Positions 9,231 to 18,585 of a stretch of 64,000 nucleotides of DNA are shown here, in pieces (position 1 is the stretch's first letter; every line of letters begins with the position of its first letter). Source of the stretch: Bacteriovoracaceae bacterium (GTDB lineage Bacteria; Bdellovibrionota; Bacteriovoracia; Bacteriovoracales; Bacteriovoracaceae). The notes under the pieces are model-generated. The model saw only the letters and a list, made by a program, of their open reading frames with translations, was not told where the DNA came from and did not search any database. The stretch spans positions 22,878-86,877 of the forward strand of contig JAMPXB010000015.1 in NCBI GenBank assembly GCA_023701435.1, in the 5' to 3' direction. The position numbers and the translations under genes were made by a program.

Positions 9231-9354
9231 AAGCTCCTATTCTTTTCTTTGAATAGGAACTTGTATGTTTTTTATAGAAGTACGTCGTATTCTTGGGCCT
9301 TGTTCACAACTTTGACCTTTCTTTTTTTATCCACCAAAAGCTCCTGAGGGCGTC
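9231..9354. repeat. Left copy of the 124-bp direct repeat (lysA 3' end plus terminator)
   Basis: Matches 12791-12914 base for base over 124 bp with seven mismatches; only three of these are in the first 110 bases. It includes a copy of the hairpin AAGCTCCTATTC / GAATAGGA(A)CTT that ends lysA. Beyond 9354 the two copies diverge. The pair bounds the segment 9355-12790. The intergenic stretch 9200-9538 holds this repeat and little else: the rest (9355-9538) is AT-rich, with an isolated TTGACA at 9481 and a ribosome-binding site for the next gene. Confidence 0.93.
9272..9354 (-). pseudogene. Truncated lysA 3' end (remnant)
   Basis: Read on the minus strand, this stretch encodes a relic of the last 26 or so residues of LysA, ending KAQEYDVLL and a stop, in the same frame as the intact gene at 12832. 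Two of the differences from intact lysA are silent (CAA for CAG, AAC for AAT). A third lies in the terminator stem, where it still allows a G-U pair in the minus-strand transcript. Changes begin to alter residues only at the broken end (RPQELLV against RPLELLV). This pattern fits a piece of a functional, slightly diverged lysA allele rather than random decay. There is no start and no possible function as an enzyme. Confidence 0.85.
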
Positions 9355-9538
9355 ACTTACCTAATATTTGGGAAAATTGAGCAATTTTTTTATCACATTC
9401 GTTAATCCGACTACATATTAACCTTATGGAATAGCTAATAAGTATTTTTATTTGTTGGGATGAGGAATAATTAAGAAATCTTGACAGTCGGAGTATGCTG
9501 ATCTGACCGAAAATTCAAAAACCATTGAAGGAGTTGTT

Positions 9539-10366
9539 ATGAAAATAAAAATGCTATTTCTTGCTGGGATAACTGCGGTATCAGTTGCAGTAAGTGCAAA
9601 AGAAAAAGTCGATGTCATCCCCGCTAGTCAGTCTTTTGTTTCAAATGGTGTTGCGATCTTTAAAGTTGAATCCTCTGAGAAGATAATAATTGAAAAAGTA
9701 GAATATGCCTTATTGAATCAAAAAGGTGGACCTGTATCTCCGCCGCTTAGTTGGCATAGTGCTGATTTAAAAACTGTAGATCAATCTCATAGAGTTTCTT
9801 TCCCCGTTAAGCTTAAAGGAGGACAGTATAAGGTACATTTTAAGATATCTGGCCTTTATGAAAAAGATAAAAAAAATAAGCAGGGTAGATGGAATGAAAA
9901 TACCCAAATACCTTTTGAAGTAAAAAAAGGTGTGGTTGATCCCGGTGAAGAAGGTAAGAAAACTCTTGAGGGAATTGACGTTGATCAAGATGGGATTAGG
10001 GATGATATTCAAGTTTGGATTGATGCTGAGTTTCCGTTGGAGACGAGGCCCAGTACGAACAAAGGGTTGAGACAGTTTGCTAAATATTTTCAATTAACAT
10101 TAGTGAATGCTACAGATCGTGAAAAGGCGATGGAGTATAAGGTTAAAATTTTGGAAGCACAAAACTGTCTTTATTGGGTCGTTGGTCTTAATTATGCTTT
10201 TAAAATAACAAATGTTGCACAATCTAAATTTAATAACACAACAGAAAGAATAAGAGCTCATCTTATGACTGAAAAATATTTTCATGGATCTGGCACTCCG
10301 GAGAGTATTAAGAAGTTTGATGATTCTGAAAATTTATTGTGTGAATTCGAAGCATCTAAAGAATGA
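9539..10366 (+). CDS. Secreted two-part protein with a calcium-binding-type motif
   Basis: A 275-aa protein with a signal peptide (MKIKMLFLAGITAVSVAVSA). The N-terminal half (about 21-130) is beta-rich and resembles an immunoglobulin-like or carbohydrate-binding module; I cannot name it. The C-terminal half starts at VVDPGEEGKKTLEG, carries the loop DVDQDGIRDD, and is a close homologue of the 8681-9199 product to the last residues (CEFEASKE). It is preceded by a GAAGGAG ribosome-binding site. Its stop overlaps the first possible start of the hydrolase gene downstream, so the two are coupled. The gene lies inside the segment bounded by the lysA-end repeats. Confidence 0.66.
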   Translation: MKIKMLFLAGITAVSVAVSAKEKVDVIPASQSFVSNGVAIFKVESSEKIIIEKVEYALLNQKGGPVSPPLSWHSADLKTVDQSHRVSFPVKLKGGQYKVHFKISGLYEKDKKNKQGRWNENTQIPFEVKKGVVDPGEEGKKTLEGIDVDQDGIRDDIQVWIDAEFPLETRPSTNKGLRQFAKYFQLTLVNATDREKAMEYKVKILEAQNCLYWVVGLNYAFKITNVAQSKFNNTTERIRAHLMTEKYFHGSGTPESIKKFDDSENLLCEFEASKE

Positions 10367-10377
10367 AAGAGGTTTTA

Positions 10378-11334
10378 ATGAAAAGATTAACATTTTATTT
10401 CGTGATGATGTTCTATTTCTTACCCGCTTTGTCATATGCTCTTACTTGCTCTATTAATGGTACTGATGTGATTTTTGTTAATGGCATCATGAATGATTCA
10501 AGGAGTGTTGATTTTACTAGAAAGAAAATGAGTAGTCATCTAGTGGCCTTGAAAAGAAATATTGATCGAACATCTATTTTAGCTTTTGATACTAGTTACA
10601 ATGAAAGTGTTGATTTGATAACAGACTTCTTAGAGTCTTGGGCGCAATCAATTGAATCTAAGACAAATGGATTGATCTCATTTGATACTGCCTTTGTTGC
10701 CCTCTATCGATTATGGTTTGCATTACCTAGGACTGATCCTATTAATACGGATGCAGTTGATAGTTATTACCTTGAAAACTATGAGAAAATAAATCAACTC
10801 CTTGACCTCGAGAAACACGACGTTACTAGGTTGGTTAGTAAAATTAAAGACAAGATTCTCCTTGATGATCGTAAGGTCTTAATAGTTTCTCATTCTCAAG
10901 GGAATTTCTTCGCTAACAAAGCCTTGTTGCAACTTAGTGAACTTCCTGACTTTGATTATGAAAAGTATAAAGGGATAATTGGAAATATTCGAGTTGCCTC
11001 ACCTGTATCTAAAGTCATTGCAGATTATAGTGTTCTTGTTCAAAATAGTGCTGATGTCATTCTTAAAGTCCCTGGCGCTCCTGCTGCAAATTATTTTTTA
11101 TATGTGCCTCACCCAGATTATGACATTCGATCAAGTGCTGAGGATAAGAAAAATAATCATTCATTTATAGAAACTTACATGTTTGATTTAGCAGCACCTG
11201 GGGAACTCTATTATAATGAAAATCAGTCTTTAGTTGGGTTGAGGAAAAGGACGATAAAGGCCATTACTGATACAGCAGCTAAGTTAAGACCTCATCCTTC
11301 CTGCCCTTACTGTACCGATACATTTTTTAATTAA
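10378..11334 (+). CDS. Exported alpha/beta hydrolase (lipase/esterase-like), stop codon in frame before the beta-helix part
   Basis: A 318-aa product with a signal peptide (MKRLTFYFVMMFYFLPALSYA). The core shows an alpha/beta-hydrolase pattern: DVIFVNGIMND near residues 30-40 (strand and oxyanion-type loop), then VLIVSHSQGNFFANKAL with nucleophile elbow SHSQG (Ser173; the first Gly of GxSxG is replaced by Ser), as in PGAP1/lipase-like proteins. A late HSFIETYM could supply the catalytic His. I chose the ATG at 10378 because AGAGG precedes it and the signal peptide starts there. The TAA at 11332 is followed in the same frame by a long open frame encoding a beta-helix, so this may be the N-terminal half of a broken fusion. 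The substrate is unknown. Confidence 0.7.
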   Translation: MKRLTFYFVMMFYFLPALSYALTCSINGTDVIFVNGIMNDSRSVDFTRKKMSSHLVALKRNIDRTSILAFDTSYNESVDLITDFLESWAQSIESKTNGLISFDTAFVALYRLWFALPRTDPINTDAVDSYYLENYEKINQLLDLEKHDVTRLVSKIKDKILLDDRKVLIVSHSQGNFFANKALLQLSELPDFDYEKYKGIIGNIRVASPVSKVIADYSVLVQNSADVILKVPGAPAANYFLYVPHPDYDIRSSAEDKKNNHSFIETYMFDLAAPGELYYNENQSLVGLRKRTIKAITDTAAKLRPHPSCPYCTDTFFN

Positions 11335-11373
11335 GATTTCGAGGTTGAAAGACGAGTTAATCCTGACGGTACA

Positions 11374-12516
11374 TTGGGAGGTTACGTTTCGACTGATGCC
11401 TATATTGAGCCTAATGTGTACCTCTCACCAAACTCAATTGTTTGCGGAGAAGCGGTTGTTGCAGATTCTGCGATGTTGTTGGATGAAGCTATCGTAGAAG
11501 GGTCTGCAACTGTTTTTGGTAATGCTATAATTTCCGGTAAGGCCATCGTGTCTGATTTGACGTTCGTCGGAGATAACAGTGTTGTTGAAGGTAATTCGGT
11601 GGTTCTTAATAGGAGTTATGTCCTGGGTAATGTAAAGGTTTCTGAAGATGCGATGATATTAGATGAGACAAATCTTTTTGGGGATTCAAAAATCTCAGGA
11701 TCTGCAACTATTGCCAAATCGGCGATGATCGCAGGAAATGCTTCAGTAGCAGATAATGCTATTGTTTCAGATGAAACGATAGTGATTGAAGATGCAATAA
11801 TTAGCGGATCTGCCTTTGTTTCGGCAGCGGTTGTTAGTCAAAAATCCCAAATCACGGAAAATGCAACCCTTTGGGGACTTGGCCAGGTTTGGGGTGGAAT
11901 TATTCGTGGGGAATCAGTCATTCTTGATCACGGACGTGTATCGGGGAATGCCATTGTCGAAGGCAACGCTTTAATTAATGGGACTTCTGGAGCCTTTGAT
12001 AATGCAATTGTTAAAGACAATGCAAGAATATTAGACGCTAGTTTGGTTTCTGGAGAAGGGCGTATTGAAGGGAGCGCTATTGTTAGAGGGTACAGTGATG
12101 TCGGTGATAAGGCACAGGTTTTAGAAAATGCAATATTGCATGATTTTGCCTTCATAATGTCATCGACTAAGGTTTATGGTAATGCTGAACTTTTTGGTAA
12201 TACTACATTGTTAGATTCTGCTCAAGTATTCGGGCATGCAAGAGTGGACGGTTACGGAAGCATGTGGGGTACGACAAAGGCTTACGACCATGCTTTAGTA
12301 AGTAATTCAGTGCTGATGCATGATTCTCAAATTTACGGGAATGCTAAACTTCTCAACGGCGCTACAATGATGGATTCCAGCTATGCTAAAGATAATGCCC
12401 AAATAACAGGAAATGTTCGCTTAAGAGGTACCACAGGGGTCATCGCTGATGCTTTAGTTTGTGGAGATCAAGAAATTACTGATCAGTTGATTTCTGGCAG
12501 TGGGTATTGTTACTAA
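11374..12516 (+). CDS. Left-handed beta-helix (hexapeptide-repeat) protein; probably the 3' half of a split gene
   Basis: About 380 residues built almost wholly of imperfect hexapeptide repeats of the type [AIV]-x-[VI]-x-G-[NS]-A (for example AIVEGSATVFGNAIISGKAI), the sign of a left-handed parallel beta-helix as in YdcK-like and acyltransferase-fold proteins. No acetyltransferase active site is evident. The only early start is a TTG at 11374 with no good ribosome-binding site. The frame is open upstream to the hydrolase stop at 11332, and the codons between read in frame as DFEVERRVNPDGTLGGYV, a linker-like entry into the helix. The most likely original product is one exported hydrolase plus beta-helix protein. 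As it stands, the helix is either untranslated, made by readthrough, or started weakly. Confidence 0.72.
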   Translation: MGGYVSTDAYIEPNVYLSPNSIVCGEAVVADSAMLLDEAIVEGSATVFGNAIISGKAIVSDLTFVGDNSVVEGNSVVLNRSYVLGNVKVSEDAMILDETNLFGDSKISGSATIAKSAMIAGNASVADNAIVSDETIVIEDAIISGSAFVSAAVVSQKSQITENATLWGLGQVWGGIIRGESVILDHGRVSGNAIVEGNALINGTSGAFDNAIVKDNARILDASLVSGEGRIEGSAIVRGYSDVGDKAQVLENAILHDFAFIMSSTKVYGNAELFGNTTLLDSAQVFGHARVDGYGSMWGTTKAYDHALVSNSVLMHDSQIYGNAKLLNGATMMDSSYAKDNAQITGNVRLRGTTGVIADALVCGDQEITDQLISGSGYCY

Positions 12517-12527
12517 GAGGAGAATTT

Positions 12528-12776
12528 ATGAAAATATTTTTTTGTGTTTCATTACTTTTCTTATCATCTGTGTCCATGGGACAAGATATAATTCAGAGCA
12601 GTGAAGCAGAGGTTTTACGTCAAAAAGCTAATGAAATACGTGAAAATGCTTTAAGAGAAGTAAGTGCTGAAAAGCATAAAATTACGATGGTGAGAGAAGC
12701 TGTAAAGTTGAGGCAAGAACAGGCAGAAAATATGCGGAAAAGACTCAAAGAGTTACAGTCTCAACCAAATGAATAA
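12528..12776 (+). CDS. Small exported coiled-coil protein
   Basis: An 82-aa protein with a signal peptide (MKIFFCVSLLFLSSVSMG). The mature part is almost entirely helical and charged (SEAEVLRQKANEIRENALRE onward), with heptad-like spacing of Leu, Val and Ala to the end, so a periplasmic coiled coil is expected. I chose the ATG at 12528 because AAGAGGAGA precedes it; an upstream start at 12507 would overlap the beta-helix gene and break the signal peptide. It is the last gene of the segment before the lysA-end repeat and probably belongs to the same transcript. It is not a recognised family. Confidence 0.65.
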   Translation: MKIFFCVSLLFLSSVSMGQDIIQSSEAEVLRQKANEIRENALREVSAEKHKITMVREAVKLRQEQAENMRKRLKELQSQPNE

Positions 12777-12790
12777 AATCTAATTAAGAC

Positions 12791-12822
12791 AAGCTCCTAT
12801 TCTTTTCTTTGAATAGGAGCTT
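12791..12822. terminator. lysA: Bidirectional terminator between the secreted-protein block and lysA
   Basis: A perfect 12-bp stem AAGCTCCTATTC / GAATAGGAGCTT with an eight-base TTTTCTTT loop. On the plus strand it is followed by TTGTATGTTTTTT. The U tract is weak on the minus strand, so lysA termination there is less certain. Confidence 0.75.
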
Positions 12823-12914
12823 GTATGTTTTTTATAGAAGTACGTCGTATTCCTGGGCCTTATTCACAACTTTGACCTTTCTTTTTTTATCCACCAAAAG
12901 TTCCAAAGGACGTC
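12791..12914. repeat. Right copy of the 124-bp direct repeat (intact lysA 3' end plus terminator)
   Basis: The copy belonging to intact lysA; it matches 9231-9354 as described there. It covers the lysA terminator and roughly its last 27 codons. The repeat orientation is direct and the offset is exactly 3560 bases. Confidence 0.93.
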
Positions 12915-14097
12915 CGCGCAGATTGTAGTTGGAACCCATGCTAAAACCATAGGCACCAGTGTCCATTAGCACCAGGAAGTCTCCGCTTTTGAGAAGCGGC
13001 ATTAAGCGGCCAGAGGCAAAGCAGTCGGTGGTTTCACAGATTGGGCCTACTACGTGGCACTTCTTGGTGGCCTTGCTTTCACGCACTGGAAGGAGGTGGT
13101 GGTAGGCTCCATAGAGGGAGGGTCTCATGAAGTCATTCATTCCGCCGTCGACGATCACAAAGTGATTATCTTCGGACACTTTGTTTCTTAGAACTTTCAT
13201 AACAAAAATTCCGGCGCGGGCGACGATCCTTCTGCCCGGCTCGAAGACGACCCGTGGTTGTAAGGTGGTCTTGGAGTAGAAGTGTTTATTTAGGGTGGAG
13301 CTGATGAGTTCCATGTAGTCATTCACATGAGGAAGTTTAGGGGACTCATCGGGGTGATAATCCACGCCGAGACCGCCGCCTACATCGAGAAACTCTAGCG
13401 GAAGATTAGTTTTGAGAGCAACTTCGCTTAAGGTGATTAAGGCGCGCTTAGTGGCGCGCAGATCAAGGAGCTGGCTACCGATGTGAATCGAGAGTCCCAC
13501 GAGTTTACTGTGGGTCCAGTATTTTTTTTCTTTCAGGGAGTTCAGGATTTCGTTTTGAAGGATTCCGAACTTATGAGTCTTGTTGCCGGTTGAAATGTGC
13601 TTATGAGTTTTGGGCTGGACTTCCGGGTTAAGGCGGAAGCACACTCGCGCTGTTCTCTTGGTTTTTTTTGCACATAGATTAATGAGCTCAAGCTCCTCCA
13701 ACGACTCTACGTTAAAAGAGAAAATGCCTTGAGGGGAGGTCTTAAGGGCAAAGAGGATTTCTTCTTCAGTTTTACCAACACCGGAGAAAACAATCTTATC
13801 CGGAGTGATGCCCGCCTCGAGGGCGCGCTTTAATTCTCCGCCGGAGACGATGTCGGCGCCAGAGCCAAGTTTGGCCAGAATTTTTAACAGTTCCCGATTG
13901 GGATTGGATTTTAAAGCAAAGCACACTAAGGGTGCATGAAGGCCTGCTTTAAATGCTGCCTGGTAAAAATCCAGATAGTTTTTTGAGAGAATTTCTTCTG
14001 AATAGAGGAAGAAAGGAGTTTTGTGTTTCTGGGCGATGGCCTGGATGTCAGTACTCGCAAACTGCAGTTTTTTGTTTTTATAGTCTATGTGTTTCAT
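12832..14097 (-). CDS. lysA: Diaminopimelate decarboxylase
   Basis: PLP-dependent enzyme for the last step of lysine synthesis, meso-diaminopimelate to lysine; 421 aa. It is a fold-type III (alanine-racemase-like) enzyme: the PLP lysine is in CFALKSNPN (Lys63), glycine-rich phosphate-binding DVGGGLGVDY follows, and the C-terminal active-site segment GPICETTDCF holds the cysteine that reaches across the dimer. The start at 14097 overlaps the pyrE stop as ATGA, so lysA is coupled to the pyrimidine operon. A GTG at 14121 has no ribosome-binding site. A copy of its 3' end is found 3.56 kb away at 9231. Confidence 0.95.
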   Translation of the reverse strand: MKHIDYKNKKLQFASTDIQAIAQKHKTPFFLYSEEILSKNYLDFYQAAFKAGLHAPLVCFALKSNPNRELLKILAKLGSGADIVSGGELKRALEAGITPDKIVFSGVGKTEEEILFALKTSPQGIFSFNVESLEELELINLCAKKTKRTARVCFRLNPEVQPKTHKHISTGNKTHKFGILQNEILNSLKEKKYWTHSKLVGLSIHIGSQLLDLRATKRALITLSEVALKTNLPLEFLDVGGGLGVDYHPDESPKLPHVNDYMELISSTLNKHFYSKTTLQPRVVFEPGRRIVARAGIFVMKVLRNKVSEDNHFVIVDGGMNDFMRPSLYGAYHHLLPVRESKATKKCHVVGPICETTDCFASGRLMPLLKSGDFLVLMDTGAYGFSMGSNYNLRGRPLELLVDKKRKVKVVNKAQEYDVLL

Positions 14098-14711
14098 GGG
14101 AATACAACGCTCTTTCTCCACTGGAGAACTTGGTTTAATGCCTGTTCATCAAGCATTTTATTATCATAGGCGACTTTTGCCAGGACTTCAAAGTTAGAAA
14201 GTGAATGATAATTGAGGCCTTGAGCTTGGAAGATATTTTGGGCCTGGGGAAAGTCATAGGTGAAAATACTCATAATGGATTTAACACGCATACCTGCCTC
14301 TTCCACTTTTTTGGCAGCGGCAATGGAGCTCTTGCCCGTCGAGATAAGGTCTTCGATTAATACGGTCGTCTTTCCGGGCATCGCCTGACCTTCAATAGCG
14401 TTTTGGCGGCCATGGTCTTTACTGGAACTTCGGACATAGATCATCGGAAGTCTCAATTTTTGAGCGATCCAGGCGGCCCAGGGAATACCTGCGGTGGCGG
14501 TTCCGGCAATGACATCAACCTTCAGTGCACTTACTGCTTCGGCAAAAGCGTCAATGATGAACTCCCGGGACTCTACGGTAGAGATCAGTAAACGATTGTC
14601 GCAGTAGACTGGCGACTTGATGCCGGAGGTCCAGGTAAAGGGTTCCTCTGGACGAAGGAAAACAGCTTTTTCTTGGAGTAGTATTTTAGCGACCGCTTCG
14701 GCAGTGTTCAT
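14094..14711 (-). CDS. pyrE: Orotate phosphoribosyltransferase
   Basis: Joins orotate to PRPP to give OMP in UMP synthesis; 205 aa, a normal length. The PRPP-binding loop is TVLIEDLISTGKSS, the family's VEDLITTGGS-type motif, at about residues 115-128. GTATAGIPWAAWIA is the pyrophosphate-side loop. It starts three bases after the pyrF stop and overlaps the lysA start by four bases, so it is in the middle of a single transcript. Confidence 0.95.
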   Translation of the reverse strand: MNTAEAVAKILLQEKAVFLRPEEPFTWTSGIKSPVYCDNRLLISTVESREFIIDAFAEAVSALKVDVIAGTATAGIPWAAWIAQKLRLPMIYVRSSSKDHGRQNAIEGQAMPGKTTVLIEDLISTGKSSIAAAKKVEEAGMRVKSIMSIFTYDFPQAQNIFQAQGLNYHSLSNFEVLAKVAYDNKMLDEQALNQVLQWRKSVVFP

Positions 14712-14714
14712 GGT

Positions 14715-15410
14715 CTAGAGTCCTTTTAAGATGGTGGCAAGTGCTTCTTGGGGATTAGAGGCCTGGGTAATGGGGCGTCCAATAACCATATAGTCTGTTC
14801 CTAAGAGTAGGGCCTCACTAGGAGTGGTGATGCGTTTTTGATCATGGGCCTGGCCGTTAAGAGGACGGATGCCTGGAGTCACCGTGATAAATTTAGAACC
14901 GCAGATAAGTTTAATCGCTTGCACTTCATGAGGGGAAGCGACGACTCCATCAAGACCCGATTCTTTAGCCAGCTTGGCGTAATGGGCCACACTGGTGACA
15001 ATGTCTCCAGAGATTCTTTGTTCCTCATTCATTTGTTGAGTCGTGGTGCTGGTGAGTTGGGTCACTGCAATTAGTAGGGGACGAGTGTCACTAAGTCTTA
15101 CCGCTTCTGCGGCCCGTTTCATCATCTCACTCCCACCGGCGGCGTGAACATTAACCATATCAATCGGTAGCCCAGAGAGGGCCTTCAGGGCTTGTCCCAC
15201 AGTATTAGGAATGTCGTGCAGCTTAAGATCGAGAAAAACCTTAAAGCCACGATTTTTGGCCTCATGAATAATTTTAGGACCAGTGGAATAGAAAAGTTCC
15301 ATACCCACTTTGACCCATAGGGCCTGCCCTTTAAGCGCGTCCAAAATAGTGAACGCTTTTTCTTCTTCCCCATAATCGAGGGCCACAATGATTTTTTCTG
15401 CAGGAATCAT
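14715..15410 (-). CDS. pyrF: Orotidine 5'-phosphate decarboxylase
   Basis: Decarboxylates OMP to UMP; 231 aa. The catalytic signature [11 protein letters not shown] is at residues 61-71 (Lys63 with the Asp pair). GVVASPHE and VTPGIRPL are the other conserved strands of the TIM barrel. The ATG overlaps the carB stop by four bases (ATGA), and pyrE follows after three bases. Confidence 0.96.
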   Translation of the reverse strand: MIPAEKIIVALDYGEEEKAFTILDALKGQALWVKVGMELFYSTGPKIIHEAKNRGFKVFLDLKLHDIPNTVGQALKALSGLPIDMVNVHAAGGSEMMKRAAEAVRLSDTRPLLIAVTQLTSTTTQQMNEEQRISGDIVTSVAHYAKLAKESGLDGVVASPHEVQAIKLICGSKFITVTPGIRPLNGQAHDQKRITTPSEALLLGTDYMVIGRPITQASNPQEALATILKGL

Positions 15411-18400
15411 GAGAGGGCATCCATGGAATAAGTGTTTCTTTCAATCGTCCGTAACAGGGCTTCGGTAGTATCAAGTGAAGTCAAACACAGTAGTCCTCTT
15501 TCCACTGCCACTCGTCTCATTTTGAATCCATCTGATTCAACATTTTTTCCTTTAGAAATGGTATTCACAATGAGGGAGACTCGACCGGACTTAATCTCTT
15601 TAATAATGTCATTCTCCGCCTGGCCAATGCGAGCGATGGTCTTGACTGGGATTCCGGCGCTCTTTAATGCCTTGGCGGTTCCTTCAGTGGCCACAAAGTC
15701 AAAGCCCACTTGATGAAAGCGTTTAAAGAGTTTGATAGCTTCCTCTTTTTCCAGGTCATTGATAGTTGCCAGAATGGTTCCAGAGTCAGGAATGGTCACC
15801 CCCGCCGCAACGAAGGCCTTATGGAGGGCCTTTTCAAAGATCTTATCCTTTCCCATGACCTCACCGGTGGATTTCATCTCCGGTCCCAGGGCAATCTCCA
15901 CTTCCGAGAGTTTGGCAAAAGAGAAGACCGGGGCCTTGACTGCCACTGTGTCTTTCGGGGGTAGGGTTCCATGAAAGAGCCCTTGCTTTAAAAGTGATTC
16001 ACCGAGGATTGCCTTGGTAGCGATTTTGGCCATGGCAATACCGGTGACTTTCGAGAGAAAAGGCACAGTCCGGGAAGCCCGGGGATTTACTTCGAGAACA
16101 AAAACTTCACCTTTATAAATCACAAACTGAAGGTTAATGAGTCCTTTAATATTGAGAGCACGGGTGATGGAAAGAGTCGTTTCGGAAAGTTTATCAAGAA
16201 TATCCTGAGAGACACTCTGGGGAGGGTAAACTGCGATAGAGTCTCCGGAGTGAACGCCTGCTTTCTCAATGTGCTCCATGATGCCCGGAATGAAAACTGT
16301 TTCACCATCACAGATGGCATCAACTTCCATTTCCCGACCGATCATATAGCGATCAATCAGCACTGGATGTTCCGGATTGATTTGTACCGCTCGCTTCATA
16401 TAGTCGAGAAGTTCATGTTTGTTATAGACAATTTCCATTGCTCGTCCACCGAGTACATAGGAAGGTCGGACAATAACGGGAAAGCCCAGGTGAGCTGATT
16501 TCTCAACGGCTTCATCAATGGACGTGACGGTACAACCCAAAGGTTGAGCGATCTCCAGCTCCCGTAAAAGCTCCTCAAAGCGGCGACGGTCTTCCGCGCG
16601 ATCGATGTCATCAGTGGAAGTTCCCAGAATCTTAACCCCTCTCTCGGCCAGCGGCTCGGCAAGGTTAATGGCGGTCTGACCACCAAACTGCACGATCACC
16701 CCAATGGGTTTTTCTCGTTCCACCACATTGAAAACATCTTCCAATGTCAGTGGTTCAAAATAAAGTCTGTCCGAAATATTAAAGTCAGTGGAAACAGTCT
16801 CAGGATTATTGTTGATGATGATCGCTTCATGTCCCATGCTTCTGATCGCTTCGATAGCATGTACTGTGGCATAGTCAAACTCGATACCCTGACCAATTCT
16901 GATGGGCCCTGATCCTAGCACCACCACTTTTTTCTTGTTTGATTCCAGCACCTCGTCTTCTTTCTCGTAAGTGGAGTAGTAGTAAGGAGTAGAGGATTCA
17001 AATTCTCCGGCACAGGTATCAACCATTTTGAAAACTGGAAGAATGTTGTGATTCTTTCTCAGTTGATAAATTTCATTCTCAGTCATCTGCCAGGTCTTTG
17101 CGAGGAAGCGATCAGAAAAGCCCATGCGTTTGGCTTCCCGGATAATCTCAGGGGACTTATCCGTTTCTAATCGTTTCTCCATGGCAATGATGTTCTGAAT
17201 CTTGGAGAGGAAAAAATAATCTATTTTGGTGAGATCATGAATTTCTTTAGCACTCACTCCCGCTCGCAATGCCTCAGCAATGACAAAAATTCTTTCATCA
17301 TCTTGTTGTGCAATTTTACTCATGAGATCACTGACACTTTTTCCTTTCCACTCCGGCATCTCCAGATGGAAGAGTCCCACTTCCAGGGAGCGCACCGCTT
17401 TGAGAAGAGATTCTTCAATGGTTCTCCCGAGGGCCATCACTTCACCGGTGGCCTTCATCTGGGTGCCCAGGCGACGGTTGGCGGTGATGAACTTATCAAA
17501 AGGCCAACGAGGAATTTTACTTACTACATAATCCAGGGCCGGCTCAAAGCAGGCATAGGTTTTTTTAGTGACGGGATTAATGATTTCATCGAGGGTTTTT
17601 CCCACGGCAATTTTTGCAGCAATCTTGGCGATAGGATAACCGGTCGCTTTAGAGGCCAGGGCGGATGAACGAGAGACCCGAGGATTTACTTCAATCACAT
17701 AATATTGAAAGGAATGAGGATCAAGGGCGTACTGCACGTTACAGCCGCCTTCGATTTTAAGTGAGCGGATAATTTTTAAGGCCGATGATCTCAGGAGTTG
17801 GTACTCCTTATCACTTAAGGTCTGGCTAGGGGCCACTACAATGGAGTCACCGGTATGAACGCCGACTGGGTCAATGTTTTCCATGTTACAGACAATGATA
17901 CAGTTATCATTTCTGTCACGAATGACTTCGTATTCAATTTCTTTAAAACCCGCAATCGATCTTTCAATCAGACACTGCTCAATGGGAGAAGAGGCAAGAC
18001 CTGAAGTGGTGATGGTGATGAGTTCTTCCTCTGTGCGGGCGATCCCTCCGCCCGTTCCGCCTAAAGTATAGGCAGGGCGAACGATGAGAGGAAAACCAAT
18101 TTTTTTGGCAAACTCCAGGGACTCTTCCAGCGTGGAAACAATGGTGCTCTCCGGTACAGGTTCACCTATTTCCTGCATGAGATTTTTAAAAAGTTTTCGG
18201 TCTTCCGCTTTTTGGATAGTGTCGACCTTGCAGCCCAAGAGTTCCACTCCTAAGCGCTTAAGATGGCCCGCTTCTTCAAGCTTTACCGCCAGATTAAGAG
18301 CGGTCTGTCCGCCCAGAGTCGGAACAATTCCGTCTGGCCGTTCTTTATGAAGGATCTTAAGCAGAAACTCTGTGGTCAGGGGTTCGATGTAAACTTTATG

Positions 18401-18583
18401 GGCCGTCTCCTTGTCGGTCATGATGGTGGCAGGGTTGGAGTTAACCAGCACCACTTCCAGACCTTCTTCGATCAAAGATTTTACCGCCTGGGTTCCGGAA
18501 TAATCAAACTCCGCCGCCTGGCCGATAACAATGGGACCAGAACCAATGACGAGAACTTTTTTGAGATGAGGATGAACTGGCAT
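15407..18583 (-). CDS. carB: Carbamoyl-phosphate synthase large subunit
   Basis: Makes carbamoyl phosphate from ammonia, bicarbonate and two ATP for arginine and pyrimidines; 1058 aa, full length. It shows the internal duplication of the family: the first synthetase half begins [19 protein letters not shown] and the second begins with [16 protein letters not shown], each followed by an ATP-grasp domain with a [15 protein letters not shown] or [16 protein letters not shown] signature. The C-terminal region (from about 930) is the MGS-like allosteric domain ([17 protein letters not shown]). It starts two bases after carA and overlaps pyrF by four. Confidence 0.97.
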   Translation of the reverse strand: MPVHPHLKKVLVIGSGPIVIGQAAEFDYSGTQAVKSLIEEGLEVVLVNSNPATIMTDKETAHKVYIEPLTTEFLLKILHKERPDGIVPTLGGQTALNLAVKLEEAGHLKRLGVELLGCKVDTIQKAEDRKLFKNLMQEIGEPVPESTIVSTLEESLEFAKKIGFPLIVRPAYTLGGTGGGIARTEEELITITTSGLASSPIEQCLIERSIAGFKEIEYEVIRDRNDNCIIVCNMENIDPVGVHTGDSIVVAPSQTLSDKEYQLLRSSALKIIRSLKIEGGCNVQYALDPHSFQYYVIEVNPRVSRSSALASKATGYPIAKIAAKIAVGKTLDEIINPVTKKTYACFEPALDYVVSKIPRWPFDKFITANRRLGTQMKATGEVMALGRTIEESLLKAVRSLEVGLFHLEMPEWKGKSVSDLMSKIAQQDDERIFVIAEALRAGVSAKEIHDLTKIDYFFLSKIQNIIAMEKRLETDKSPEIIREAKRMGFSDRFLAKTWQMTENEIYQLRKNHNILPVFKMVDTCAGEFESSTPYYYSTYEKEDEVLESNKKKVVVLGSGPIRIGQGIEFDYATVHAIEAIRSMGHEAIIINNNPETVSTDFNISDRLYFEPLTLEDVFNVVEREKPIGVIVQFGGQTAINLAEPLAERGVKILGTSTDDIDRAEDRRRFEELLRELEIAQPLGCTVTSIDEAVEKSAHLGFPVIVRPSYVLGGRAMEIVYNKHELLDYMKRAVQINPEHPVLIDRYMIGREMEVDAICDGETVFIPGIMEHIEKAGVHSGDSIAVYPPQSVSQDILDKLSETTLSITRALNIKGLINLQFVIYKGEVFVLEVNPRASRTVPFLSKVTGIAMAKIATKAILGESLLKQGLFHGTLPPKDTVAVKAPVFSFAKLSEVEIALGPEMKSTGEVMGKDKIFEKALHKAFVAAGVTIPDSGTILATINDLEKEEAIKLFKRFHQVGFDFVATEGTAKALKSAGIPVKTIARIGQAENDIIKEIKSGRVSLIVNTISKGKNVESDGFKMRRVAVERGLLCLTSLDTTEALLRTIERNTYSMDALS

Positions 18584-18585
18584 TC

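Noticed and set aside
9272..9354. A small independent gene at the lysA remnant
   Set aside because: No start codon and it is an exact lysA tail frame; it is a relic.
9481..9509. Promoter at TTGACA 9481
   Set aside because: No matching -10 at 16-18 bases, so the match is isolated.
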